From: Candidatus Anammoxibacter sp.
GTDB lineage: Bacteria; Planctomycetota; Brocadiia; Brocadiales; Anammoxibacteraceae
Assembly: GCA_021777055.1 (NCBI GenBank)
Contig: JAIQZO010000055.1
Location: forward strand, 34,780 to 98,779
Direction of reading: 5' to 3'
Length of the DNA stretch: 64,000 nt
This document shows, piece by piece, positions 28,889 to 37,326 of the stretch. The position numbers and the translations under genes are program-made. Below the pieces are notes generated by a model. The model worked only from the letters and a program-made list of their open reading frames with translations, was not told the DNA's origin and did no database searches. Position 1 is the stretch's first letter. Every line of letters starts with the position of its first letter.

Positions 28889-31414
28889 TCAATCACTCTT
28901 CGTCTTAAATGTACACCTTACAACTGTTCCTCCGTTTTCACTCCGCTCAATATCAAGTAATGCACCTATAATATTTGCACGATACTGCATAGTATGCAGC
29001 CCCATACCATCTTTCTGAATTTGTTCATCTGTAATACCGGTACCATCGTCCTTTATTTCTAACTTTGAGAGGTCATTCTCCGAGGAAATAATTATATCTA
29101 TATTTTTTGCACTTGCATGTTTAATGGCATTATTTATCGCCTCTTGAGCAATCCTAAAGAGGTTTGTTACCAGGCTGAAGCTTTTCAGTTGAATACCCTG
29201 GTCATAAGTGAATGTACAAGATATACCATACACATTTTTTACATTGTAAATCAGCTCCTCCAACATTTTGAAAAGGCTGTTTTCCTCTTCACCTAAAGGG
29301 GCGAGTCCCTTTGCCAGCATTCTGGTCTGTTTTATACTATTATTGACAAGGGAAACTATCTCTTCTGCCTGTCCAACCTCATATTCTAATCCTTTCCTAT
29401 CAAGCTCTCTCTGCATAATCTGAATCTTTAAAAATATACCGGTAAGAAGCTGACCTATACTATCATGTAAATCTCGACCTATGCGGTTACGTTCTTTCTC
29501 TTCCACTTCGAGTATTTTTTTCTCTATCTTCATTCGTGTACTACTCAACTCATTTTCCATCTTTTTACGAACTGTAAGGTCTTTTAATATTTGTTGAACA
29601 ATTAGTTGACCGTTTACATTAATTGCGCTTGCACTTATTTCCACTGGAATCCGCTGACCGTCTCTCCTTACAACCGAGATATTTTCAGAAACACCCAAAA
29701 CCCCGGTGCCATCACACAGAACTCTCTTAAAGAAAAGAGAATAGTTCTCCAAATCATCATTGGGAAACAGTTCCGTATGCCTCTTACCAATTATTTCTGA
29801 GGCAGAAATGTTTAGCAGTTTTTCTGTTTTATAGTTAACGTCAATAATCATTGAAGTCTCAACATCAACCGTAAATATAGAATCATTTGCCAACCTCATC
29901 AATGACTGATATTTAAGCATGTTTTCTTTTATGGCATCTTCTGTCTGCTTTCGTTCACTAATATCCTGTGCAACACACACAAGTTCTTGAAACGTGCCTT
30001 TCTGATTACACATTAATGAGCTTGAAAACAGGACAGGTATTTTCCTACCGTTTTTACCAATATAAACACGCTCTACACCTTTAACAAAATTATTTTTGCC
30101 CATATCACTAATTAATGTTTTCTCCGCAAGTATCATCTTAATATTGTTATTAATTAACTCCTCCTCTACGTAACCTAAAAGTTCCAGAGCCGCTTGATTC
30201 ACCATCTTTATCTTACCTTCCGGTGTAACAACTATCAAAGCCTCTATCATAGATCTAAAGATATTATCAACATAATCTTTGTCCACCAGCATCGCTCTCT
30301 GTGCTCTTAAATCGGTTATCATTTTATTAAAAATGTTCGCCAGTTCACCTATCTCATCATTTGAGTTGATATCTATGTTCTCATTAAAATCTCCATTCGC
30401 AACCTTTCCGGCTGCTACAGATATTTTGAGTATGGGGTTTGACATTTTTCTTGAAAGAATAACAGCAATGACGATTACAATTAATGCAACAATAACGCCC
30501 AAATAGAAAATAATAATCTTTATCCTTTGAATTGGAGCAAAGGCAATCTTTGTGCTCTGAAAAACCAAAGCTCCCCAGCCCAACCCGGCAAAATTGCGAT
30601 ATCCTGTGGAGTAATCATATCCTATTATATACTCTTCTCCCCTATCTTTCTCTACTGAATAGCCTCCAGTCTTCTTACTAGCCATGATGGCAGAACGTAA
30701 CCCTTCTTCCACTAAATTTCTATTGAATACCTCATTGTCACCCGCATCAAGGCCAGAAAGAAGTAATCCGTCTGCCCTTAACAATACTATATGACTATTC
30801 ATATGTGAATAGTTATGAAGTTGATTGGGATCGTTTAAATCCATGTTTTGGTAACGAATCACATTAAACAGGTCATCGGCCTTCCACCTTGCGCATAAAA
30901 CGCCTATTGTCTTATTTTCGTCAAACATAGCTTTAATGCACAAAGTAAAGATAACTACCCAATGCTTACTAAGCTGATCCAGATATACATCCTTAACATA
31001 CACAGAACCGTTAAGCGCGCCAGTAAAATAGTCAGCATGGTTAAGGTTTTCTCCTATCAGCTCTGGATCACTTGACGCAACAACCTTACCATCGATGTTT
31101 AATACATCGATACTAGAAAAATAGTTGTGTTTTTTATTTAAACCCATGAGGAAGGAAGATATCGTACCATCTAAATCATCAGTAATTACCTCCTGCATCA
31201 GCTCCGGCTCAACCCAGGCCTGCACATTTTCATATATCCCGTAAAGCACACTGTCCACCTTGTTAATTACTTCATGAGCTCTTTGATTAAAGCTTGTCCC
31301 CAAAGTTATTCGTATAATGTCTTCTTCACTCTTAAACGAAATTACACCAATAACAATAAGAGGAACCAAGGCCAAGACCAGAAATGTCAATGTAAATTTT
31401 GACCTTATTTTCAT
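28889..31414 (-). CDS. Sensor histidine kinase: Cache-HAMP-PAS-PAS-HisKA_3-HATPase
   Basis: A membrane sensor of 841 residues: TM helix at 7-27, a periplasmic dCache-like domain to ~290 (IDVLNIDGKVVASSDPELIGENL; LGWGALVFQST), TM helix ~302-323, HAMP (SNPILKISVAAGKVANGDFNENI), PAS1 (EALIVVTPEGKIKMVNQAALELLGY), PAS2 (DSIFTVDVETSMIIDVNYK), then HisKA_3 with H650 in RNRIGRDLHDSIGQLL. The ATPase has NLFRIAQEAINNAIKHA, LEIKDDGTGI and GMGLHTM. This is the NarX/DegS class. It begins three bases after the binding-protein gene and is followed by its regulator. Confidence 0.93.
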   Translation of the reverse strand: MKIRSKFTLTFLVLALVPLIVIGVISFKSEEDIIRITLGTSFNQRAHEVINKVDSVLYGIYENVQAWVEPELMQEVITDDLDGTISSFLMGLNKKHNYFSSIDVLNIDGKVVASSDPELIGENLNHADYFTGALNGSVYVKDVYLDQLSKHWVVIFTLCIKAMFDENKTIGVLCARWKADDLFNVIRYQNMDLNDPNQLHNYSHMNSHIVLLRADGLLLSGLDAGDNEVFNRNLVEEGLRSAIMASKKTGGYSVEKDRGEEYIIGYDYSTGYRNFAGLGWGALVFQSTKIAFAPIQRIKIIIFYLGVIVALIVIVIAVILSRKMSNPILKISVAAGKVANGDFNENIDINSNDEIGELANIFNKMITDLRAQRAMLVDKDYVDNIFRSMIEALIVVTPEGKIKMVNQAALELLGYVEEELINNNIKMILAEKTLISDMGKNNFVKGVERVYIGKNGRKIPVLFSSSLMCNQKGTFQELVCVAQDISERKQTEDAIKENMLKYQSLMRLANDSIFTVDVETSMIIDVNYKTEKLLNISASEIIGKRHTELFPNDDLENYSLFFKRVLCDGTGVLGVSENISVVRRDGQRIPVEISASAINVNGQLIVQQILKDLTVRKKMENELSSTRMKIEKKILEVEEKERNRIGRDLHDSIGQLLTGIFLKIQIMQRELDRKGLEYEVGQAEEIVSLVNNSIKQTRMLAKGLAPLGEEENSLFKMLEELIYNVKNVYGISCTFTYDQGIQLKSFSLVTNLFRIAQEAINNAIKHASAKNIDIIISSENDLSKLEIKDDGTGITDEQIQKDGMGLHTMQYRANIIGALLDIERSENGGTVVRCTFKTKSD

Positions 31415-31417
31415 GTT

Positions 31418-31948
31418 TTACTCTCTTTCTTCCCCTATTAGAATATAACCGTCAGTTCCCGGAAACCTTCCGTCAATTTCTAGTGCTTTAACAGAGCTAT
31501 CCAATGTTTCTGAGTTTATAAAACCGATTGCATTTGAGATCTGACTAACGAACATTTTTACTGCATCATTAGAGCTCAGCACAATGGGAAAAGATGATAT
31601 GTCCCCCCTAAATATCCTTCCCATCCAAAATTTCTTTAAGCTGCTATGGTCCATTTTATAGATCCTTTTCAACACAATATCTTTTTCTATGCTCCCAGCT
31701 TCCTGCATAATCATGTATACCTTTTTACCATCTTTCCAAGATTGCCTTTCCATTTTAAATATTTTTACCAATTCATTAAATGAAATACGTACAATGGGAT
31801 TTGCCTTGTTAACAATGATACTTATTTCATCGCCTCTTGTTAATTCCGTCTGTACAATTAGGGCAGAAATAATCAAAAAAACTATAAGGTAGTGCTTATC
31901 CCTAATCTTCATATCAAAAAACAAATACAGACTGAACTGTAAATCCAT
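31418..31948 (-). CDS. PstS-like periplasmic binding protein
   Basis: A short (~177-residue) exported protein with a hydrophobic leader (HYLIVFLIISALIVQTELTRGDE). The body, ISIIVNKANPIVRISFNELVKIFKMERQSWKDGKKVYMIMQEAGSIEKDIVLKRIYKM and FVSQISNAIGFINSETLD, matches the half-size phosphate-type substrate-binding family, in which one lobe of PstS is recognisable. The start is uncertain: ATG 31948 has AAAGG five bases upstream, while ATG 31912 would give a shorter signal peptide. Its three-base spacing to the histidine kinase suggests it supplies ligand input to that sensor. Confidence 0.72.
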   Translation of the reverse strand: MDLQFSLYLFFDMKIRDKHYLIVFLIISALIVQTELTRGDEISIIVNKANPIVRISFNELVKIFKMERQSWKDGKKVYMIMQEAGSIEKDIVLKRIYKMDHSSLKKFWMGRIFRGDISSFPIVLSSNDAVKMFVSQISNAIGFINSETLDSSVKALEIDGRFPGTDGYILIGEERE

Positions 31949-31975
31949 ATGTGCCTTTTTCTTCATTCTGTGCAT

Positions 31976-32829
31976 TATAATAATATTCTAGTTTTATTAA
32001 GTTCCATGTAATGGAATCCCCTCTAACTTCCAGGGTATATTTAACAACATACAGGTTTCCTTAAATGTATTTGCAGGAATCGAATTTGATGATCTTCGTA
32101 GTTGAAACATCAAATTATAAATTTCCTCTCTAGGAAACAACTTTGTAAGCCTCTAAACTAAAAGCACAAACTCGTAAGCTCATTGCCATACTATAATATC
32201 TTGCAATGTACATGCAGGTTTTCTCATTCCGAATTCTGTTTCCTGACTCCTGAATTCTTATTCATTGTTTTCAATGGTCTCTATCTTTTATAGTCTATAT
32301 CGTAATAGTAATCAAATTATTCATTACAATCTCATCCATTCACTTAGGTTCAAGAATAAGTTTATCATATGTAATCGTTGAATGTAAACACGTAATTAAA
32401 TCATGAAAAAAAATAGTAAACCAACATAATCACTAATATATCATTGTGTTAACATATAAACGAAACCAACCACATTATTTAAATCCTTTATTAGAAACAA
32501 AACCCTCTCACCCCATACTCTAAGTGTTTTACTTATATATTTCTGGGGATTTTCTTGATATAGCGTAAATTATCTTTATATACTTATCTGTTATATAATT
32601 CAACTTAAAAGAATAATGACCCATTTCTTCATAAAAAAAGGAGGAGAAAAAGCAACAAAGTAAATATTTTTTGAACAAACGGGAATGCAGTTTTTTTTGT
32701 TTAACATATTTATATATTCAATAAAAACCTGCATTTTTTTATTATTAATCGATGTGTAACACTATACGCAACAGTGGTTGAAGTGAGACATTTATCCCCT
32801 TGTTGCGAATAGCTTAAATGGAGGATTAA
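31976..32829. other. Divergent intergenic region
   Basis: About 850 bp between the sensory operon (minus) and the FG-GAP gene (plus). It contains the gaattc-type repeat at 32231-32260 and AT-rich promoter-like sequence. No ORF or recognisable riboswitch was found. Confidence 0.4.
32231..32260. repeat. Dispersed gaattc-type intergenic repeat
   Basis: gaattctgtttcctgactcc then tgaattctta. It is in the opposite orientation to the copies at 13424, 19110 and 54036, and is the most complete palindromic form in the window. Confidence 0.5.
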
Positions 32830-34386
32830 ATGAATTCTATAAAAAAAATTTCTATTTTATTTCTGACTGTTACAGTATTCGGTTTCTCTAGCATCGTCTA
32901 TGGGACAACCTATAACTATGAACTGTCTGTAGATAAACCATGGTCAGACAGTGGCTCAACAGACTCCAACGGAAGCACTGTGACTGTCAGGTCTTATGTA
33001 CCTGGGAGCAATTCAGTAACTTATAAGACCATTACGATTTATACCCCAATATATACAAGTGGTGCCAATGCATTAGGTGATGTTGTGGGTACTACTTTTT
33101 CAATTTACGGAAGCGGAAACACTGCATTTGTAGACCCCTATGACGGGCCAAAAAGAACTGTAGTCTTTCCCGCAGTTCAGATTTTGCATACTAAACTCCT
33201 GGAAGTTAATGATGATCGTTTAGCGGTGGGAAATTATCACGTCCTTGGTGGACACGCTACAGGACGTGGCTTTATATATGACATTATTTATGATCAGTAC
33301 ACATCATTTGTTGCGCCAAACACGGAGTGGACCGATTTAGCAGATATCAATAATTTAGGACAGATCGTTGGCACAAGTATTAATGATAATGGCTCCACAC
33401 GGAAGGGCTTTGTCTATGATTGCCAAAACGGTTTTGAACTTATTGATGTACCAGGGTCTTCATGGACGGTCCCACAAAAGATTGATGATGAAGGAAATAT
33501 ATATGGCTCAGTAAGCGGAATCACAGATGCCGTTTACTTTATTGCAAGACCAGACTCAATTAACAGTAATTTATCATGTTTGTTAGTCCCGAGAGATGAT
33601 ACTACAGAACCTGTTGTTTTTAGTGGAGGGACCAGCTTTGAGATGAGTGGGGATATAGCACAAGGTGTTAAAATTGGTGATTTCGATGGAGGTGGGCTTA
33701 ATGACTTATTAGTTTACCATGAGCCAGGTAAAACAATTCTTTATATAGGAGAAGCAAATTTTGAGGACAAAATTAAATATTACGGTGATGAATTTAATAC
33801 GCTTACGCAAGGAGTTAATATAAAAACGGAATGGGATTTTAATAACGATGGTTTGATTGATAAAGTTCAGAAAAGAGGCAGTGATAATAGTTTGTATTTT
33901 GCTAAGGCTGATGGAAGTTACTATTATGTACCGCAAAAACTTCAATCTGGAAATCTTAAATTTGGGGACCTAAATGGAGATGGATTAGTAGATTTTGCAA
34001 CGTTTAGCGGGGCCTATGCCTCAATTACATATCAAGTCACACAATCAGTAGTAGACCTAACACCTACTCCAGTAGTTAAGCCAACACCGGATGTTGTACC
34101 TACTCCGATAGTGGAACCAACACCAGATGTTGAGCCCACTCCCGTTACAGATGGTCCAGTCCCTACAAAAGATGGCAATGCAAAGAAAGTAGAACAAAAA
34201 AGTAATATTGCTGAAATCAGAGAGAATAGTGTTTTACTAACATCAGGTAAAGAGTTGTGGTTTAATTCAGAATCAATTATTAAATTCAATGATGCGTCAG
34301 GTTTTGAAGTTGGACAAAAGCTAGAGTTTAAAGCCTGGAAAAACCCTGATGGGACTCTAATTGCGATTAAAGTAGAGGTAATATGA
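32830..34386 (+). CDS. Secreted FG-GAP/VCBS-like protein with Pro-Thr linker and DUF5666-like C-terminus
   Basis: 518 residues. Signal peptide MNSIKKISILFLTVTVFGFSSIVYGT. The N-terminal half has HAF-type repeats (GRGFIYDIIYDQYT, LADINNLGQIVGTSIND, KGFVYD). The middle has Ca-binding FG-GAP-like motifs (KIGDFDGGGLNDLLVY, WDFNNDGLIDKV, FGDLNGDGLVDFA). A repeated PTPxVxPTP linker (~415-440) leads to a C-terminal domain (AEIRENSVLLTSGKELWFNSES...FEVGQKLEFKAWKNPDGTLIAIKVEV) resembling DUF5666. GGAGG lies six bases before the ATG. A cell-surface or periplasmic role is inferred. The next gene has the same three-part plan. Confidence 0.7.
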   Translation: MNSIKKISILFLTVTVFGFSSIVYGTTYNYELSVDKPWSDSGSTDSNGSTVTVRSYVPGSNSVTYKTITIYTPIYTSGANALGDVVGTTFSIYGSGNTAFVDPYDGPKRTVVFPAVQILHTKLLEVNDDRLAVGNYHVLGGHATGRGFIYDIIYDQYTSFVAPNTEWTDLADINNLGQIVGTSINDNGSTRKGFVYDCQNGFELIDVPGSSWTVPQKIDDEGNIYGSVSGITDAVYFIARPDSINSNLSCLLVPRDDTTEPVVFSGGTSFEMSGDIAQGVKIGDFDGGGLNDLLVYHEPGKTILYIGEANFEDKIKYYGDEFNTLTQGVNIKTEWDFNNDGLIDKVQKRGSDNSLYFAKADGSYYYVPQKLQSGNLKFGDLNGDGLVDFATFSGAYASITYQVTQSVVDLTPTPVVKPTPDVVPTPIVEPTPDVEPTPVTDGPVPTKDGNAKKVEQKSNIAEIRENSVLLTSGKELWFNSESIIKFNDASGFEVGQKLEFKAWKNPDGTLIAIKVEVI

Positions 34387-34466
34387 GGCATTGACATAAA
34401 GAGTATTACCCATAAGTCAAAAAGTTAACCAGCCAGCCATAGCAATATATTTGTTTACATTTTAAG

Positions 34467-34496
34467 GAAATGGGAAATTTCTTAATTTCCCATTCC
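34467..34496. terminator. Hairpin between the two FG-GAP genes
   Basis: A ten-bp stem AATGGGAAAT/ATTTCCCATT around TTCTTA, extended by GGA/TCC with a bulge. It lacks a long U tract, so it could be a terminator or an mRNA-processing hairpin. Confidence 0.45.
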
Positions 34497-34570
34497 ATAA
34501 CATAAGAGTTCTGAAACCATAAAGAATTCTTATACCTTTTTTAAACATTAATATGGGAGTTAACAAAAGC

Positions 34571-36244
34571 ATGAAAAGAAAAACGTTCTTATTACGAAAT
34601 ATTAACCTGTCAATAGCAGTATTCTTATGCGCTTTTATGACAATGGTATTTTCCAAAACTTCTTTTGGTCAATTTGAGTTGCCAGTGGCGTATAAAATGG
34701 ATATTGAGTCAACTCTTAGTACTACGGCATTAGCTGATTTTAACCTTGATGGCGCAGGTGACTTGGCAATTTCCGGTGATACAACAACAGGATCAAGGAT
34801 AAACTTCTTTTTAGGGGACAATACTGGAAATCTAAAGATTGAACATGAAATAGCAATTGGAAATTATCTTAGGGTTTTAGCAATGGAAGCAGGAGATTTC
34901 AATGGAGATTCCGTACCGGATTTGGTAGTTGCGACAGATAAGGTAGCAGGCCAGATTGATGATTATTGTGGCACTGATGGTGGTGTGCTTGTTTTTCACG
35001 GTACAATATTTGAAGGTTTGCCAGAATTTAATTTTGGTGGTTGTATTGACAGTTTAGCAGATGATATTGCATTGGTTGATGTGAATGAAGATGGTTTCGA
35101 TGATTTGCTGGTTGGAAACGCTCTTTTTATCAATCAGTGGGATGGCACTTTCTCCAATGGTCATGTATTTCCGATATCCAGTCAATTACAGGTTGTAGAC
35201 CTTGATGGAGATGAACACGCAGATGTTTTTAGCGCAAACGGCGATTTCTTCTGCGGTGATGGAACGGGAGAATTTAATTCATGTGGCCCATTTTCCGATG
35301 ATGTTTCAGGAGTATCATTGGATATGAATAATGATGGTATATTTGATTTTGTCAGCGCGGTTGTTACTGGCACAAAAATGGTGCCTTATAAGGTTTATTA
35401 TAGTGGTGGGTACAGAGTGGGAGGAGGATTTAGTTCTGGAAGAAGGGGACAAAGAGTAGCAAAACGGTGGAGACTTTCCCGTGGAAGGGTTCGTAGTTTC
35501 AGCTGGTCTTACACCCGATATCGTGAGGAACCAGATACTTCAGCTATTAGCATAACCTTAAATCATGGTGACGGAAGCAGTCAACAAATTCTTGGGCCAG
35601 ATATAACTGGTGTATTTAATGGAATAAAAGTGGGTGATGTTGATGGAGATGGAATTCAGGATGTTATTGGACTGGTTCAATCAAAAGGAAATGAGATACT
35701 AGTTTTCAATGGCATTGGCAATGGTGGTTTGAATTCTCCAGTAACAGTTGCAACCCCGGGACGCTCATCCAGACCTTTATTTCTAAATGATTGGAATGGA
35801 GATGATCAAGCTGATATTGCCTGGTTTGAAACACCTATTGATTCTGAAAAATTGATCCATATTATGTTCCAGACTCCAACAACTGATCCCGCTCCTGAGC
35901 CTGATCCCGCTCCGGATCCAGCACCAGAGCCCGATCTCGCTCCTGAGCCTAATCCCGCTCCTGAGCCTGATCCGGCAACTGATCCAGCACCAGAGCCTGA
36001 TCCGGAACCGAGTGATGTGCCAACAAATATCGACACTAATGCGGAACAAGCAGAAATTGAAGGTGAAATATCAAATGTAGGTACAGGATTTATTGAAGTA
36101 GACGGCACCAAAGTATGGCATACAAGCAGTACAGTGTTGAAGTTCAACGATGTGTCAGGTTTTGCTGTTGGGTTACCTGTACAAGTAAAGGGAAATTGGA
36201 CAACAGACGGACAAATTGTTGCAACAGATTTGGAAGTAAACTAA
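34571..36244 (+). CDS. Secreted FG-GAP repeat protein with Pro-rich linker and DUF5666-like C-terminus
   Basis: 557 residues from ATG 34571, which has GGGAG upstream; the ATG 18 bases earlier has none. A signal peptide (NINLSIAVFLCAFMTMVFSKTSFGQ) is followed by about six FG-GAP/VCBS units, each with a Dx[DN]xDG core (DFNLDGAGDLAI, DFNGDSVPDLVV, DVNEDGFDDLLV, DLDGDEHADVF, DVDGDGIQDVIG, DWNGDDQADIAW), suggesting a Ca-binding beta-propeller. An Arg-rich insertion (~275-320: GRRGQRVAKRWRLSRGRVRS) interrupts the propeller. A PEPDPAPDPAPEP linker leads to the same C-terminal domain as in the preceding gene, of which it is a paralogue. Confidence 0.75.
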   Translation: MKRKTFLLRNINLSIAVFLCAFMTMVFSKTSFGQFELPVAYKMDIESTLSTTALADFNLDGAGDLAISGDTTTGSRINFFLGDNTGNLKIEHEIAIGNYLRVLAMEAGDFNGDSVPDLVVATDKVAGQIDDYCGTDGGVLVFHGTIFEGLPEFNFGGCIDSLADDIALVDVNEDGFDDLLVGNALFINQWDGTFSNGHVFPISSQLQVVDLDGDEHADVFSANGDFFCGDGTGEFNSCGPFSDDVSGVSLDMNNDGIFDFVSAVVTGTKMVPYKVYYSGGYRVGGGFSSGRRGQRVAKRWRLSRGRVRSFSWSYTRYREEPDTSAISITLNHGDGSSQQILGPDITGVFNGIKVGDVDGDGIQDVIGLVQSKGNEILVFNGIGNGGLNSPVTVATPGRSSRPLFLNDWNGDDQADIAWFETPIDSEKLIHIMFQTPTTDPAPEPDPAPDPAPEPDLAPEPNPAPEPDPATDPAPEPDPEPSDVPTNIDTNAEQAEIEGEISNVGTGFIEVDGTKVWHTSSTVLKFNDVSGFAVGLPVQVKGNWTTDGQIVATDLEVN

Positions 36245-36717
36245 ACAATCTATTCTCTTGAATTAAATCAGGTCACAGAGAAAAATATATCAAGTATTTT
36301 TCGTCAGTGTCTTTACCCTGATATATTTATAGTTATTGTTGTGCCGACGCTTTGCGCCGGCACAACAGTATACTGATTTTATCCGAATGCAACTTCGCAT
36401 AAAAACATAGACATATGTTGCAATCAAATTGGCCTAACAAATATCCTCTCTTAATCATTTCCCCACTTAGCGCATAGTGCTACAATTTCCCACAAACAAG
36501 TTAATAATCGTCACAGAGAGCAGAAAACACCATGTAACTATCCAGCTCAGCTTAATTTGTACATTTCAACCTAATCTTAATTCTTGCCGAATAATTACAA
36601 TTAACACATAGGTCCATAGGGAAGATTAATTAATCATTGATTTGAATTCAAGCTATGTTATTATAACATTGATAACGAGTATATTTAGAAACTATAGCTG
36701 CATCTTAAGCAAAGACA
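36245..36717. other. Spacer upstream of crcB
   Basis: 473 bp. It contains the hairpin at 36338-36366. I looked for the conserved fluoride riboswitch (crcB motif) fold and did not find it. Confidence 0.4.
36338..36366 (+). terminator. Hairpin terminator after the second FG-GAP gene
   Basis: A nine-bp stem GTTGTGCCG/CGGCACAAC with an inner CGC/GCG and a TTT loop, the most GC-rich feature in a strongly AT-rich spacer, about 95 bp after the stop codon. No long T run follows. Confidence 0.55.
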
Positions 36718-37125
36718 ATGGTAGAGTTTACAGGTATAAAGAATTTAATAATAGTTGGTCTTGGTGGTTTTTTGGGAGCTATTGCTCGTTATAAACTAGG
36801 CGGGCTCATCCTACATCATTCCGGCAGTATAAAATTTCCATTGGGCACGTTTATTGTTAATATTGCAGGTTGTCTTACAATCGGTTTGATAGGTGGACTA
36901 ATAGAAAAACACCATATTTTCGGTGGCGAAATGAGATTACTTATCTTCACTGGTTTTTTAGGCGGATTTACCACATTTTCTGCATTTGGATACGAAACCG
37001 TGTTCCTTGCCAGGCGCGGAGATGAGATTATTGCGCTTATCAACATTGGAGCAACTATTATAGGCGGGATTACTGCTGTATGGTTTGGGATCAAGATCGG
37101 AACCATTGGAGGTATACAAAAATAG
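36718..37125 (+). CDS. crcB: Fluoride channel CrcB/FluC
   Basis: A small membrane protein that exports fluoride as a dual-topology dimer. It has 135 residues and four hydrophobic helices. Family motifs are visible: GGFLGAIARYKLG near the start, PLGTFIVNIAGCLTIGL with the conserved Asn, and GFLGGFTTFSAFGYE containing the TTFS motif that lines the pore and the central Na site. No second copy is adjacent, so a homodimer is expected. There is no obvious ribosome-binding site before the ATG. Confidence 0.92.
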   Translation: MVEFTGIKNLIIVGLGGFLGAIARYKLGGLILHHSGSIKFPLGTFIVNIAGCLTIGLIGGLIEKHHIFGGEMRLLIFTGFLGGFTTFSAFGYETVFLARRGDEIIALINIGATIIGGITAVWFGIKIGTIGGIQK

Positions 37126-37154
37126 GTAATGCAGAATCATTCCCAAATTGTGTA

Positions 37155-37172
37155 AAACCCTTTGTAGGGTTT
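37155..37172 (+). terminator. Short hairpin after crcB
   Basis: AAACCCT, loop TTGT, AGGGTTT, followed by atatctttg. A weak rho-independent terminator candidate 30 bp after the crcB stop. Confidence 0.4.
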
Positions 37173-37326
37173 ATATCTTTGATAAAAAAATTGTAACTAG
37201 TCAGGTGACGAGGCTGATGGTAAAAGCACACAGCATTTCTACCATACGCCTTTAAGCTTCTACCTTAAGTCTTGAGTCTTCAGCCTATTTACCTGGGTAG
37301 TTACAAAACATCCTGAGTAAAATATT

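Noticed and set aside
36540-36717. Fluoride riboswitch upstream of crcB
   Set aside because: The conserved crcB-motif segments and pseudoknot were not found in the spacer.
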